From: Amphiura filiformis
Taxonomy: Eukaryota; Echinodermata; Ophiuroidea; Amphilepidida; Amphiuridae
Direction: 5' to 3'
Length of the DNA stretch: 64,000 nucleotides
NCBI RefSeq assembly: GCF_039555335.1
Contig: NC_092641.1
Span: forward strand, 33,381,548 to 33,445,547
The position numbers were made by a program, and so were the translations under genes. Under the pieces are notes generated by a model. The model saw only the letters and a program-made list of their open reading frames with translations. It ran no database searches and was not told where the DNA came from. Of this stretch, positions 45,930 to 58,235 are shown one piece after another (the first letter of the stretch is position 1; each line of letters starts with the position of its first letter).

Positions 45930-46175
45930 GTTTACGCAGAAAAATGCGCATGCGGGAAATGGTGATATCATGAGTTTGCGCATCCCAAAGCTGCTCAAAC
46001 CCAGCAATTCCTTGATATGCGCAGCTCTTAAAAGCTGCGTCCTTTTGGGATTTCCTGAGTTTGCGCATCATGCTCAAACTCGGGAAATCTATGTTTTGCG
46101 CATCATGCTCAAACTCGGGAAATCGATGTTTTGAGCATCTGCGCATTCATGGGAATTTCCTAGTTTGCGCACGAC
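45930..46175. repeat. Left subterminal array of GCTCAAACTCGGGAAAT words
   Basis: ATGCTCAAACTCGGGAAATC occurs twice at ~46069-46125. Variants TTTGCGCATC, CTGCTCAAACCC and AATTTCCTAGTTTGCGCA surround them. Spacing is ~30-40 bp. Confidence 0.8.
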
Positions 46176-46919
46176 CTAGTCTCTTTTTGCAGTCGTTTTA
46201 TAATACTGAAATAAATTAGTATAACCATGTTGAAAGCTCTGATGACGTTCAAAGACTATACGAATGGCAAATTGTTAAGAACAAAATTTTTAAAAACAAA
46301 ACAAGAAACAGTACCGTTTGCGTGCATCGATTCATTTTGATATATCATATATAGGCCCTATATATATATAGGCCCTATCCCTAGTAGGCCTATATTGGGC
46401 CTACACACAAATACCCCCACTCCCTATGCCTACATCTATGCATGCCGAGGTTTACAGGTTGATGGTAGAGTCTTTTGATGAAATAGCCGGTAGGCCTAAA
46501 TGTTGGATAGTGAAATATAGAGATAATGTCATATTCAGACTAAAATAGCCAGAAGGGTTATTTCACTTTAATACCTTGTCATGTAGGCTTTTTTGAGTTA
46601 TTATCGATATCTGTATTACTAATATTATTTGAGCATTTCATTTCAAAATACTTAGTGGATTATCCGATTTGTGTATAGGCTAGTGTGATAGGATGCATCA
46701 TTATAACCATATAATTTCGGATCGTGCTTGTGTGAAAAACGCACGTACTGAAAGTCAAGTTTGCCGAGTGTCATGTCATGATCACGAGTCTTATAGGGCC
46801 TACTTTTAGGCCCGATGCTACTTTGCCTTTTGAAAGATCAAGCACAATTATCAATAATATTATCATCATATCCTTTGTTTTCAAAAATGCTGATAATTTT
46901 TCATCTGATCTTTTGAATC

Positions 46920-48500
46920 TTTTGAGGAGTGTAGTATAGGGTCATTTGGTGAAAAGCTCAAATCCTCTGACTCTTTCAGCATGTTCAGAGGATTTGAGTC
47001 CTTCTTTTAATGTTTTGAAATGCTAAAAGTCTATAGGCCTAAGTATATCCTTTCCTGTGAGTCCTTTCTTAAAGGAGCATACCGGTACGTATTGGAACAA
47101 AGTTGTGCATATTTAGACCATGGTCTAAAACATATATTTTGGGTTTTTTCAGGGCCATGACATAATTATGATTGACAAGTTACATCGGCGTTCTGGACCA
47201 TCTCCTCCTCACACTGTGATGAGTTCCCCGGTCATTGGTTACAGCTCGATATAGGCTATTATTAGGCCTATATAGCCTAGTACGTACGTGCAGTGTCATT
47301 TGGTGAAAAGCTCAAATCCTCCAATTCTTTCCTCGAGTGTCCTTCTTTCTTAAGTTTCTTTCCTAAGGTCTTTATTTCTTTCCTTTCTTTAATTTCTGTC
47401 TTTGATTATTTCTTAAATTTCTTTTTCTTTCTTTCTATTTCTCTTTCTTTCTATCTTTCTTTTTCTCCTTCAATTTGATAATGGTGTGCAACTGTCATGA
47501 GCCCGGGTCAAGAGATGAAGTCATTAAATGTAGGTCTACGATCGTTTTAATGTTTTTCAATACTGCCTCATGCGGATTTTTGACATTATTTATAATGTCT
47601 AAACAATGTCAAAGCTTCAATTGGAATCGGTCAACTTAATGTTTGAAATCACCGGAATAGACAGGGAAATCTTTCTTGTTTAGCATTTAATTATGTTTAC
47701 GAATTGATCGACAATAACGTGTTTAGTGATATAGGGCCGGTTTTGATTTTATTTTAAACTCCAGAATTCGTTATTTTTCCTGTTCACGCGCGACAATATA
47801 GTCTTCCCTATCTAGGTATATCAAACACTCAGATTTGGAAGCTTAGTGCCTATAGTAGGCCTAGATGTAAAAAAACAGGAGTGTGCTTTGTTAGGTAAAT
47901 ATAGCACCTGTATAATAGTTGATGAGGCGTTTGTGATGCCAGTTACATAGTGAGCTCAAAATGTACTTTTCCGCATTATGCGCTCAACATCTATCATATA
48001 TGCGCACAACAATCAGCATGAGGCAGGGTTGAAAAACATTACACGATCGTAGGCTAGGCCTACATTATGACTTCATCTCTTGACCCCAGGCTCTTGACAG
48101 CTTTATAAGAAATAAATAAATAAATAAATAAATAAATAAAAGAAAGAAAGAAAGAAATAAAGAAATAAACTTAAGAAAGAAGGACACTTGGTGAAAGAAT
48201 CAGAGGCTTTGAGCTTTTTACCAAATGACCCTATGTTTACAAATGTGGTGCAAGACATAGTGTTTAGCAGTGCAGTTTTCAAAATCTTAAATATCAGGGC
48301 GGCAAAGGGGCAAGACTTCTCACGGGGGTGGGGAGGGGCCTGCCCGCCCTTGGCTACGCTACTGGTGCCTATAGTAGGCATAGATATGTAAAAAAAAATC
48401 AGGAGTGTGCTTTAGGTAAATAAAGGACCTGTATAATAGTTGATGAGGCGTTTGTGATGAGCTCAAAAGGTACTTATGCGCTCAACATCTATCACATGGC
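46920..48500. repeat. Foldback arms and ~518-bp duplicated segment
   Basis: GTCATTTGGTGAAAAGCTCA occurs at 46942 and 47299 and in inverse form at ~48209-48232, where AAGTGTCCTTCTTTCTTAAG also pairs with 48170-48190. TAGTGCCTATAGTAGGC followed by CAGGAGTGTGCTTT, at ~47848, recurs at ~48365. (AAAT)n and (AAAG)n runs lie at 48110-48165. No gene. Confidence 0.65.
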
Positions 48501-49350
48501 ATAGGGCATACGCCGTGATTAGCCGCAGAGTCAGTATCAGCTGATAATGGTAATTTCTGCCGAGGTCATTAGACCTTTCCAAAGAAGAAAAAAGCTCCTT
48601 CGAAAAAGGTATTACAGGACAGCTAAAGAGAATAGTGTGTGTTTTATGAGAAATTGCAAGAACCCCAAAATGGTTCTTTCTGGCCTTTGCAAAACCTTTT
48701 TCATGTCATGGTTCTTTCTGGAAATGCATATAGGCACTACTATTGAATATAATTATACTTGAAGTATTTCACACATCCAGATTTGGAAGATTGCTTTTTT
48801 TCTTTTCAAAATGCACATAATTATCATGATCATTTATGGTCAAATCACAATTTTTAAAAGATTGTCACGTTCAAATATTTATCATGTTCTTTCTTTCTTT
48901 CATGAGGCCTATAAAAAAAGTAAAACCAAAATTACGATAGGCAAATGATTGACAGATATAATTAATCTATGTTTCGTCTGTCAATCATTGTCAAATCAAT
49001 GTTGATTAAAGGGATTAACATATTTCGGTAAATGGTCAATTTTGCATAAATTAAAGGCTGGTAACCCTGATTGTCTTTTTTTCTTTGCAAATTACTGATT
49101 TCTAGCAAACACCACACCTATATTTATTATAATATTAATCACGTACTTATTTATGAAAAAGGGTACAATCTAACTATTCTGATGATTGACAGCTATTTTG
49201 AATATACCAATGGATAGGCCTATTCTACACGCGGCATTGCGCGGTGCTCCTTTATTAAAAGGGAAATCCCTGTTTGGACCTTGGACACGGTCAACATGGT
49301 CGAAGCGCTCATAAACCAGGCCTAATTCTTTGTTGAATAATAGTATTTTC
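48501..49350. other. No gene or clear repeat seen
   Basis: AT-rich interior of the 6.3-kb element. A 71-codon plus frame (48547-48762) has no recognisable content. Confidence 0.4.
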
Positions 49351-49548
49351 ACGTCACGTGCCCACATAGGTCTTCCATATCTGAGTATATCAAATACCCA
49401 GATTTGGAAGCACAGAAGTTGGTCGTTTTATGCCGTGTGCATGGTCAGGCTGTAGACTGTATAATAGCATCCTTTAATTAGATAATTAATTAAGATCTTT
49501 GTAAAGGGGTGACTTTCGTTTCCAAATAAGAAAATAAAATATATTTCT

Positions 49549-49780
<232 letters not shown>

Positions 49781-50794
49781 ACTACAACATGTTCAACATT
49801 TAAACATGTTAAAAGTGATTGCAATAATGTGTTTAGCGATATATTTAATTTTAAACATCATATAACCCGTTATTAATTATTATTCCTGTTCACGCTCTCA
49901 CATAGGTCTTCCATATCTGGGTATACCAAATACCCAGATTTGGAAGCATAGAAGTGGGTCGTTTTATGCCGTGTGCATGGCCATGCTGTAGACTGCATGC
50001 CCTATAATAACATCCATAAGGGGATGACTTTATTTTTCAAATTAAAAAATAAAATATATTTCTTTCTTATTTATTTTCTCTCTTTCAGTGACTTTCTTTT
50101 ACTTTTAGTCCACATTTTTAACAAAACATTGCTTTGTCTTTTTGGTGTTTTTTTCTTTCTTTTTAAATACTATCCTTCAATATACTCAAACATGTTCAGC
50201 ATTCAAACATGTTTACAAAGTGATTTCATTATATAATGCGTTTAGTGATAATATATATATTTCATTTTAAACTTCATAACTCGTTATTTTTCCTGTTCAC
50301 GCGCCCACATAGGTCTTCCATATCTGGGTATATCAAATACCCAAATTTGGAAGCACAGAAGTTGGTCGTTTTATGCCGTGTGCATGGTCAGGCTGTAGAC
50401 TGTATAATAGCATCCTTTAATTGGATAATTAATTAAGATCTTTGTAAAGGGGTGACTTTCTTTTTCAAATTAGAAAATTAAATTATATTTCTTTCTTATT
50501 TGTTTTCTCTCTCTCAGTGACTTTCTTTTTATTCCACATTTTTTGACAAAACATTGCTTTGTCTTTTTTCGCGTGTTTTTTTTTTCGTTCTTTCTAAACA
50601 CTATCCCTCAATATACTTTGCAAATTAGAAAATTATATTTCTTTCTTATTTGTTTTTTCTCTTTCAGTGACTTTCTTTTAATTTTATTCCATATGTTTTA
50701 ACAAAACATTGTTTTGTCTTTTTTAGCATGGATGTTATGAGTTATTGTATAATATAAACAGTTTTGAACTGATTTTCTTTCTTTCATTTGTTTT

Positions 50795-50950
50795 TCTTCC
50801 TTTCTTTTCATCTAAAATCGGACTAATTGTTATATTTTCAAGGGCGGATTCGTTTGTTTCCTTTCTTTTCATCTAAAATCGGGCTAATTATTATATTTTC
50901 AAGGGCGGGTTCGTTTGTTTCCTTTCTTTTCATCTAAAATCGGGATATCG
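50795..50950. repeat. ~72-bp tandem repeat, just over two copies
   Basis: CCTTTCTTTTCATCTAAAAT + CGGGCTAATTATTATATTTT + CAAGGGCGGGTTCGTTTGTT, repeated with few changes. Confidence 0.9.
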
Positions 50951-51110
50951 GAAAGACTGAATGGACAGGGATCCCATCTTTTTTTTATTCCGCAAGTTTC
51001 TTTCTTCCTTCCTTCTTTTTTTTTTCTTAGTGCTATAAGCACTATCCCTCAATATACTCAAACATGTGAAACATTCAAGTTTAGTGATATAGGGGCTTAG
51101 AAGTGTGATT

Positions 51111-51690
51111 TCATTTTAAACTTTTTTTAAAAATCTTTTGACAGCCATGGTGTTACCGTGTCTATGATTTATTAAACATTTTCATACAAAAGAAAGATGG
51201 CTGATTTTAATTTTTTTTTATCAATGATAAGAATCTGGTTAAATTATAGAATCCATTGATTTTATATATATATACAGATTCCATTGATTAATAATAGCAC
51301 ACCAGTCAATGATTAATACCAAAGAATTCAATATCCTAGCCATTCAGCTATTGTTCCCATTATATAACGTGACATTGCGCTAATCACCTTGTCAAGTGGA
51401 CAATTGTTATGATATCCTTTCCTGTATCGTTAATCATTATTTTATTATTATAACCAAAAAGGTACTTATTTTGTTAGATGAACAACTAAGTAAATAATAA
51501 TAAATCAATAAATGATAAAATATGTTATGATAATAAATAAATAAACAGCCTATAAAAGATACATTATAAATACATAAGTAACAGAAGAAAGAGAATAATA
51601 ATATAAACAAATTAAATTCTCCAATGTGACTTTTATTATAATACAAATAGTCCGGCTAATATCAATAATAAAACCACAGTATATTTATAA
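51111..51690. other. AT-rich non-coding stretch
   Basis: TATA and TAAT runs. Open frames are low complexity. No gene is seen. Confidence 0.5.
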
Positions 51691-51694
51691 TAAT

Positions 51695-51723
51695 ATTAAT
51701 AGCACTAATAATAATAATAATAA

Positions 51724-51756
<33 letters not shown>

Positions 51757-51777
51757 GAATAATAAAAATAATAAAAA

Positions 51778-51811
<34 letters not shown>

Positions 51812-51817
51812 GTAACA

Positions 51818-51874
<57 letters not shown>

Positions 51875-51875
51875 T
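51695..51875. repeat. (AAT)n microsatellite
   Basis: Long ATA/AAT triplet run with a few AGT, CAG and AAG interruptions. The poly-Ile, poly-Asn and poly-Tyr frames on both strands are artefacts. Confidence 0.98.
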
Positions 51876-51919
51876 ACAATTCTGATGATAGAAAGCAAAA
51901 TTAAATCTTCAGAGGCTAG

Positions 51920-52150
51920 AGCGATAATTGCGCAGGCTGCTCAAACTCGGAAATTCGGCTGTTTGAGCATGCGCATGTCAAAGAAATTCACAGTTTGTGC
52001 ACGCTGCTCAAAATCGGAAATTCGGCTGCGCAAACTAGGAAATTCGTTCAAATGCGCATCTTAATTAATTACGTGCGCAAAGTCGAGATATCACTGAAAT
52101 GAGCATGCTCAAAGTCAGGAAATCACTACTATGCGCATGCGCAAAACGGT
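51920..52150. repeat. Right subterminal array of GCTCAAA / GCGCAT words
   Basis: GCTGCTCAAACTCGGAAATTCGG-like words (given here in part: GCTCAAACTCGGAAATTCG), GCTCAAAATCGGAAATTCG, GAGCATGCGCATG and GAGCATGCTCAAAGTC are spaced ~30-40 bp. They match the left array at 45930-46175. Confidence 0.8.
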
Positions 52151-52193
52151 GCGTCCTTTCTTGATATCCGGGGTCTTACATAGCTCGAGGTCT

Positions 52194-52330
52194 GGCCCCC
52201 GGGTCTGGCCTGATGGCAGACCATTTTGGCTCTACTCCCATATTCTGTAGGTAGTCGTTGACTACCGTGGCTCTGTGGGGAAAGCTGTGTCATCTTGGAG
52301 GATTGCATTAGGTCCCAGATTGTGAAGATA
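52194..52330 (-). pseudogene. Tc1 transposase piece with the QDNxxxH-type motif
   Basis: Minus translation gives ILQDDTAFPHRATVVNDYLQ and NMGVE, followed by a W.A.RPD block. This corresponds to the FxQDNAxxHxAxxVxxYL region of Tc1 nucleases, where QDN has become QDD. It joins directly to the inverted arm, so the N-terminal two thirds were deleted before the later insertions. Confidence 0.85.
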
Positions 52331-52569
52331 TGGGAGTGCAGCTCAGTGTTGTAAAGAATAATGCTCAATTTGGCCAATTCTATTTGAGATCCACTACATT
52401 CACAAGGCGTGTACTCAGCCGTGAAAAATATTATTGTTTCAAATGGGGTGTCATTGTAAAGGGGAGTATTGTAGCTATCCATTGATATCCAACACGATAT
52501 GAATATGTCACAAATAATTTGAGATACAGATGCTTTAAAAAACTTTCCAAACTTTTGTTGAAGAGTTTA

Positions 52570-52900
52570 TTTAACCTGTGATTTTGGTTTTTACAGGTCT
52601 TTCTGCTTTATTTTTAAGGCACTGTCCACATAATGCCAGATGCAGTTATTATTTGTTACATTTTAAAAATGTTTGATCATGTTTACACAGCAAATTTCTT
52701 TGATTGTGGCAGGACATTGTCACTGCCAGTTGTCCGACATGTACTTTTATTATTATTCTAATTTAATTTCAGTCCTTGCTTGTCATTTTTGCAGCTTTCT
52801 TCATTTAATTGCAGTGCTAGTGCCAAGTAGAGCTTGTTTACAATTGTATTTTACCTAGTAAAAGGGGTAGTTTTTATTCTCCGAAACGTTGGTCTTTTTA
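52570..52900. other. No gene seen
   Basis: Ends with TCTCCGAAACGTTGGTC (52878-52894), a word often found in retroelement tails, but no CTGATGA partner was found nearby. Otherwise featureless. Confidence 0.4.
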
Positions 52901-54532
52901 CTTTTTAACCTAAATTTTTAATATTGTTAGTGTTTGTACATTTTAAACAGTTTTTAACATTCATTTTCACGTGGTTGTGTACACTTCTTAAATCTTTATA
53001 GATCCATTCAAAGTTCCCCTGCTGTTCAGTTAGTACTGTTTTAGTTTGTTTTTTAGCTATTAAACAAATACTATCCTAAAGCACTTACCAATTTGAAAAG
53101 ACTTAATAAAAATGCGGTAACGTAAATGAGCTAACGTAAATGGCTTTCCCATACAAATTAGGCTACATGTAAGCTTAAATGCAAAAAAAAACCGTAAAGA
53201 AAGCAGCAAGTTTAAAAAGTTCCCACCTCGGCTCACTTTTTGAAACATGCATTGGCCTCATTTGTATCATATCGACTTAAATATTTTCAGAAGTGTTATG
53301 TTTCTTTGATGTGCAGATGCGGTATTAATTTTTCAGCTTTCTGCAACACATGCAGGTACTTCTTTTGAAAATCCTAAACAAGGTATATCAGTCGTTGATA
53401 TGATATGCAGTTTATAGAACACGGATAACCTCTATTAAACGAATAATAAGTAGGCATGTAATGGTAGTGATGCTATTGTTAAAACGTTATCTTGTTGGAA
53501 ACGTTGTATTTTGTTGAAAATAAAAAAAAATGTATTTGCTGTTGATGCTCAAAATGGGACCAAGTTTCAAAAAGTGAGCCGAGGTGGGGGCTTTTTAAAC
53601 TTGCTGCTTTTTTTACATTGTCAACGGTGTTTTTTTTGGTAGATTTCCTTTCTTTTTATGTATGTAGCCAAGCAGCTCCAAGCTTGGAAAGTCATCAGGA
53701 AGTCGTCAGGAAATACTTTTTAACCTACATTTTTAATATTATTAGTGTTTGTACATTTTAAACAGTTTTTAACATTCATTTTCACGTGGTTGTGTACACT
53801 TCTTAAATCTTTATAGATCCATTCAAAGTTCCCCTGCTGTTCAGTTAGTACTGTTTTAGTTTGTTTTTTAGCTATTAAACAAATACTATCCTAAAGCACT
53901 TACCAATTTGAAAAGACTTAATAAAAATGCGGTAACGTAAATGAGCTAACGTAAATGACTTTCCCATACAAATTAGGCTACATGTAAGCTTAAATGCAAA
54001 AAAAAACCGTAAAGAAAGCAGCAAGTTTAAAAAGTTCCCACCTCGGCTCACTTTTTGAAACATGCATTGGCCTCATTTGTATCATATCGACTTAAAATAT
54101 TTTCAGAAGTGTTATGTTTCTTTGATGTGCAGATGCGGTATTAATTTTTCAGCTTTCTGCAACACATGCAGGTACTTCTTTTGAAAATCCTAAACAAGGT
54201 ATATCAGTCGTTGATAGGATATGCAGTTTATAGAACACGGATAACCTCTATTAAACGAATAATAAGTAGGCATGTAATGGTAGTGATGCTATTGTTAAAA
54301 CGTTATCTTGTTGGAAACGTTGTATTTTGTTGAAAATTAAAAAAAATGTATTTGCTGTTGATGCTCAAAATGGGACCAAGTTTCAAAAAGTGAGCCGAGG
54401 TGGGGGCTTTTTAAACTTGCTGCTTTTTTTACATTGTCAACGGTGGTTTTTTTTGGTAGATTTCCTTTCTTTTTATGTATGTAGCCAAGCAGCTCCAAGC
54501 TTGGAAAGTCATCAGGAAGTCGTCAGGAAATA
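52901..54532. repeat. 815-bp tandem duplication with an internal inverted pair
   Basis: Copy 1 is 52901-53715 and copy 2 is 53716-54532, about 98-99% identical. Each contains AGCAGCAAGTTTAAAAAGTT + CCCACCTCGGCTCACTTTTT and, ~310 bp later, the inverse, so each copy holds its own foldback. The 62-codon minus frame present in both copies has no recognisable function. The few differences imply a recent duplication or an assembly artefact. Confidence 0.9.
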
Positions 54533-57010
54533 CGAAGTAGTCTGTGTAATAACTATGAAACGAAAAACGAAAAATAGATGTTTGAAATTATGAATTCCTT
54601 GATTTATGACAATAATTTATCAAATTAAACTTTAAAGTCGTTTATTTTCAAAACTTGCTGATCACAGCTACCGGGTAACTCTTCTAATATAACGGGTCCC
54701 AAAAAGAACCCCCTATAATTACAAAACATTCCTTCGCATAACTTGACATGCATTTTGTTGATTTGAAAACTTTAAAAAGTGTGAATAGAGGAAACATTTT
54801 TCTATCCTCCCAAAGTTTCTCCTTCTCAAAATCATTTTTCTTTAGTCAAAAATAATCACATTTTCCAAAAATGATGCTTTCAGAAAAAGTTGCACTTTTC
54901 AACATCCTATATACATGTATACAAAAACGTTCTCGATATCAACGTGGTTAATGTTTTTATTGATTTAATTGTTTGTTTGTTTGTTTTCTTTAATTTTATG
55001 TGTCCGATAACACAGTCACCCATGCAATCATCTTTCAGTATAAAATTGGACATAAAATGGGGTTTCTTTGAAGTTTTTATTCAGCAGGTACGTGTTTCAA
55101 AAATGGTAACATCACTATAGGAGGAGAAATAAGGTTTGTAGTTCTTTGACAAGAAGAGATGTAAATTATTATTATTTATTATTAAAGGATATTTCTATTG
55201 CACTCTACATATAACACAGCACTTTTGCTCCAAAACAAAATACATGGAAAACAAAATGAAAAACAACAACAATAAATTACACATTAGGAAAAAGGTATGT
55301 CTTCAGAAGCCGCTTAAAAGCAGCCCCAACTTCCGGGGACCATACATTTGTATAAGAAAGAAATATACCATCTATATACAAACTCCCGTGTTATTCCAAT
55401 GAACATTTTGCTTCACCGGGCCGCCCTGGCTTGGTCACATTTGCAAGAGGGGTATCACGAAACCGCAATAGGTACAAATTTAGTACTTTCTGTCAATCAA
55501 GTATGGTTTATTCTATACATGTCAATCTTTGAATCATTAGCATAGTCCTTATAATAACGGTGGACCGCCTTGATGAGTAAATCTGAAGACAGCAAACTTA
55601 CTATAATGGTTTAGTACTGCATATCTCGCTTTAATCTTCACTAAGCGTGTTTATGGTTGGACAGGTCACGGTGAATTTGCCGTGGACCTAAGTGCACTAT
55701 GTCATACTATTTGTTTGCTAATGTCAATTAAGTGTAAGAAAAACATAAACAATTTTTGCTTTTGTTCTTAAAATCTTTTCTTTACGGTACACAGTGTCAT
55801 CGACCCTATATCTTCATAGCAGGAATCGCCATGGTAGGGTGAATCCACAGCCACGATTAGCCATTTGGTTCAAACCTTTAAAGCTCTTTAAAACTAATAA
55901 TTAGTCGAGGGACATAACTAAGGCTACTCACAATAGTCGGGTAATTGATCTTGGTTGTGCGTGAATAAGCTTGTATACCCCATTAAGGTCAATGGTCATC
56001 GACTTTTATACTGCCTACAGTGAGTGCAGCTGTACTACACGCTGCACGCTGTAGTCCATATACAGGACCAACGCAATATAAAATGGTCAAATTTTGAGTT
56101 CAAAGCGCACGGCCAATTTTCAAAGCGCATTCTAGCGACTATCATATCTGTTCAACACGTATTTTCAAGTGTATGAGACCACATCTGGTTTCTTGAGAAA
56201 AATTCATTTGCGGGAGATATTCATCAATTTCTAACCCAGTATCGGAAGATTTTCGTCTGATATCAAAATCGTGCATAGCAATTCACGTGTATCGATCCCG
56301 TGTATTCATTTTAGTGTCTCTGCTCCACCAAATAATTATTAGCCAGGCGGTGTCGGTGTGCGGTACAAACTTGATACTTGCAAATGGCAATGGTCCAACT
56401 CGGGTGATAGGTAAACTCGGGCGTAGCGTTTGAATCTGAACTAGGAGAGAAACCCAAATTTTCTGTTAGTCAAGATATCATACTGATTCGACCGCATATC
56501 ACGCCATGACCCCTTTTTTCCTGAAAAGCAAAAATGTAATTGCTCATCATGAGAGTCAATTTTACGCGGAGATGCAAGCTTGATACGCGCGAAAATGTCA
56601 AAAGTGGCCCAACTCGTTTTCTGGACGATTAAGTTATTTTGAGCGTAGCCTTCAAGCCCGAACCAGAGGATGATTTAATGAAGCCCCATCATGCACTGCG
56701 AAAGTGTAATCACTAGAGTTTCAACTGCCACTTTACTTTTCAAATCCCGTTGAACTCTGTGCAAAAGATGTTGTTTTAGAATTGTGCGTGTGTCATTATT
56801 ACTGCACAGTAAACCCAGTGGGGTGGTGGGTAGTACTTTTAATCATCCTCTGAGCCCAAACTAGTCTAGTAAAGAAACCAAGTAAACTGAAGTTTTTGTG
56901 TTAGCCAAGATTGTTACCGTAAAATGGGGTAATTTCGGTCAGCGGGGTACCTTAACTTTGGCGGGAACTTTGGTCGGTCATTTTGTTTTTTAAATGGTCA
57001 TATCACTCTT
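54533..57010. other. No gene seen
   Basis: Includes the ~55793-55860 copy of the repeat at ~40217. Two loosely similar segments near 56430-56490 and 56860-56930 (AAACTAG / GAACTAG, AGAAACC, GTTAG.CAAGAT) suggest an old duplication. Short frames only. Confidence 0.45.
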
Positions 57011-57843
57011 AAAAATCCCTAGTCACTTTTGACTAGAAACTAGTCAAATTTGACTAGATTGCGGGGTGCAATAGGATCTTAATAGATTCTAGTCATTTTG
57101 ACTATAGGATAATCTAGTCGACAGGAACGACTAGGAGTCTTGTCAAAACATGACCAGAATATCTAGTCATTTTTTTTCACTTTTGACTAGAAACTAGTCA
57201 AATTTGACTAGATTGCGGGGTGCAATAGGATCTTACTAAATTCTAGTCATTTTAAATTCTAGTCATGTTAATATGGGGAAATGCATCATCTCTTTTCCGC
57301 TTCACGCTCAGAGAGGAACATAACGCCTCAACACTGTGGTGTTAAATAGCCATCAAGCGTATTTTGATAGCATGGTGACACGTATTACAGAAAATTACGG
57401 TCTTAAAAGAGAGCAGAAAATTATAATGTATTTGCTTGAAAATAAAAAATCTATGGTGTTAAATAGCGTTTGCCCTGTGTTCTTCATCCGTGGTTTTGTT
57501 TCCTATTATTTCAACTGAGTATAATATTTAGGATTTAGAGAAGGTCCTCCAAACACTAGCACTCATCACAATAATCATTTGTTACAAAATTGTTACCCAA
57601 TTTGTTACCGAAATTGGTGTGAAAATCACACCAAATTCTGCATCCTCGACTTGGAATTGACTAGAATTTCTTGACTAGAATTTATGACCAGGCGTAAATG
57701 ACTAGATATGCGTTGACCAGGCATAAATGACTAGATCAGCGTTGAAATGATTAGAAAATCTCCTCAAAATGACCAGAATCTCGTCAAATTATTTTTGACT
57801 AGGATTTGTAGTCAAAAAAACGAGGCCCCCTAGGTATTTTTAT
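57011..57843. mobile_element. Element with dense TGACTAG/CTAGTCA heptamers at both ends
   Basis: About twenty TGACTAG, CTAGTCA or one-off variants lie in 57024-57260 and 57655-57815. A 60-bp segment (starting CACTTTTGACTAGAAACTAG) is repeated at 57026 and 57178. The extreme ends AAAAATCCCTAG and CTAGGTATTTTTA are diverged inverted repeats. The ~60-codon central frame shows nothing recognisable. Probably non-autonomous, with the heptamer as a repeated binding site. Confidence 0.6.
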
Positions 57844-57989
57844 ATTTTTCCAAACATATTGTTTTTAGTCATATATATTTGGTGTCAATTTGTTAAGAAA
57901 TATATTTGGAAGAAATAATAGTCTCTCATGTCCAATTTCCTCGAAATTGACGAAATAATTGGAATTTTGACCAAAAAATGAGCATTTTT

Positions 57990-58235
57990 TACATTTTTTT
58001 CAGAAAAAATAAAAATCGATATTTGTGAACAAGGATGTGTGCTTGATAAATTTTGCCAAAAATATCGGTGCCAAAATTGCTTGCCCCCCTTTCAACCTGC
58101 CAAAAATCGCTCGCCCCCCCCTTTCTACCTGCCAAAAAATGCTTGCCCCCCCCTTTTGGCCTGTCAAAAATCTTTGCCCCCCCTATAATACACCACCCCG
58201 GGGTACACATAATTATTGCACCACCCCTTAGGGAG
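57990..58235. repeat. C-run repeats (TGCCAAAAATCGCTTGCCCCCC)
   Basis: Four ~30-bp units of CTGCCAAAAATCGCT + C-run (58060-58185) are followed by the dispersed end ACACATAATTATTGCACC, also seen at ~21.05 and ~33.78 kb. Frames through it are repeat artefacts. Confidence 0.75.

Noticed and set aside
51626..51904. Poly-Ile/Asn/Tyr frames
   Set aside because: (AAT)n microsatellite read on both strands.
52129..52482. 117-codon minus frame as an intact gene
   Set aside because: It crosses from the Tc1 inverted arm into transposase remnant in mixed frames; the conserved motifs lie in a different frame.
52878..52894. CTCCGAAACGTTGG as a second hammerhead
   Set aside because: No CTGATGA partner within reach; the word alone is not evidence.
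53060..54063. Repeated 62-codon minus frame as a duplicated gene
   Set aside because: It occurs twice only because the 815-bp segment is duplicated; no motif and no start or splice support.
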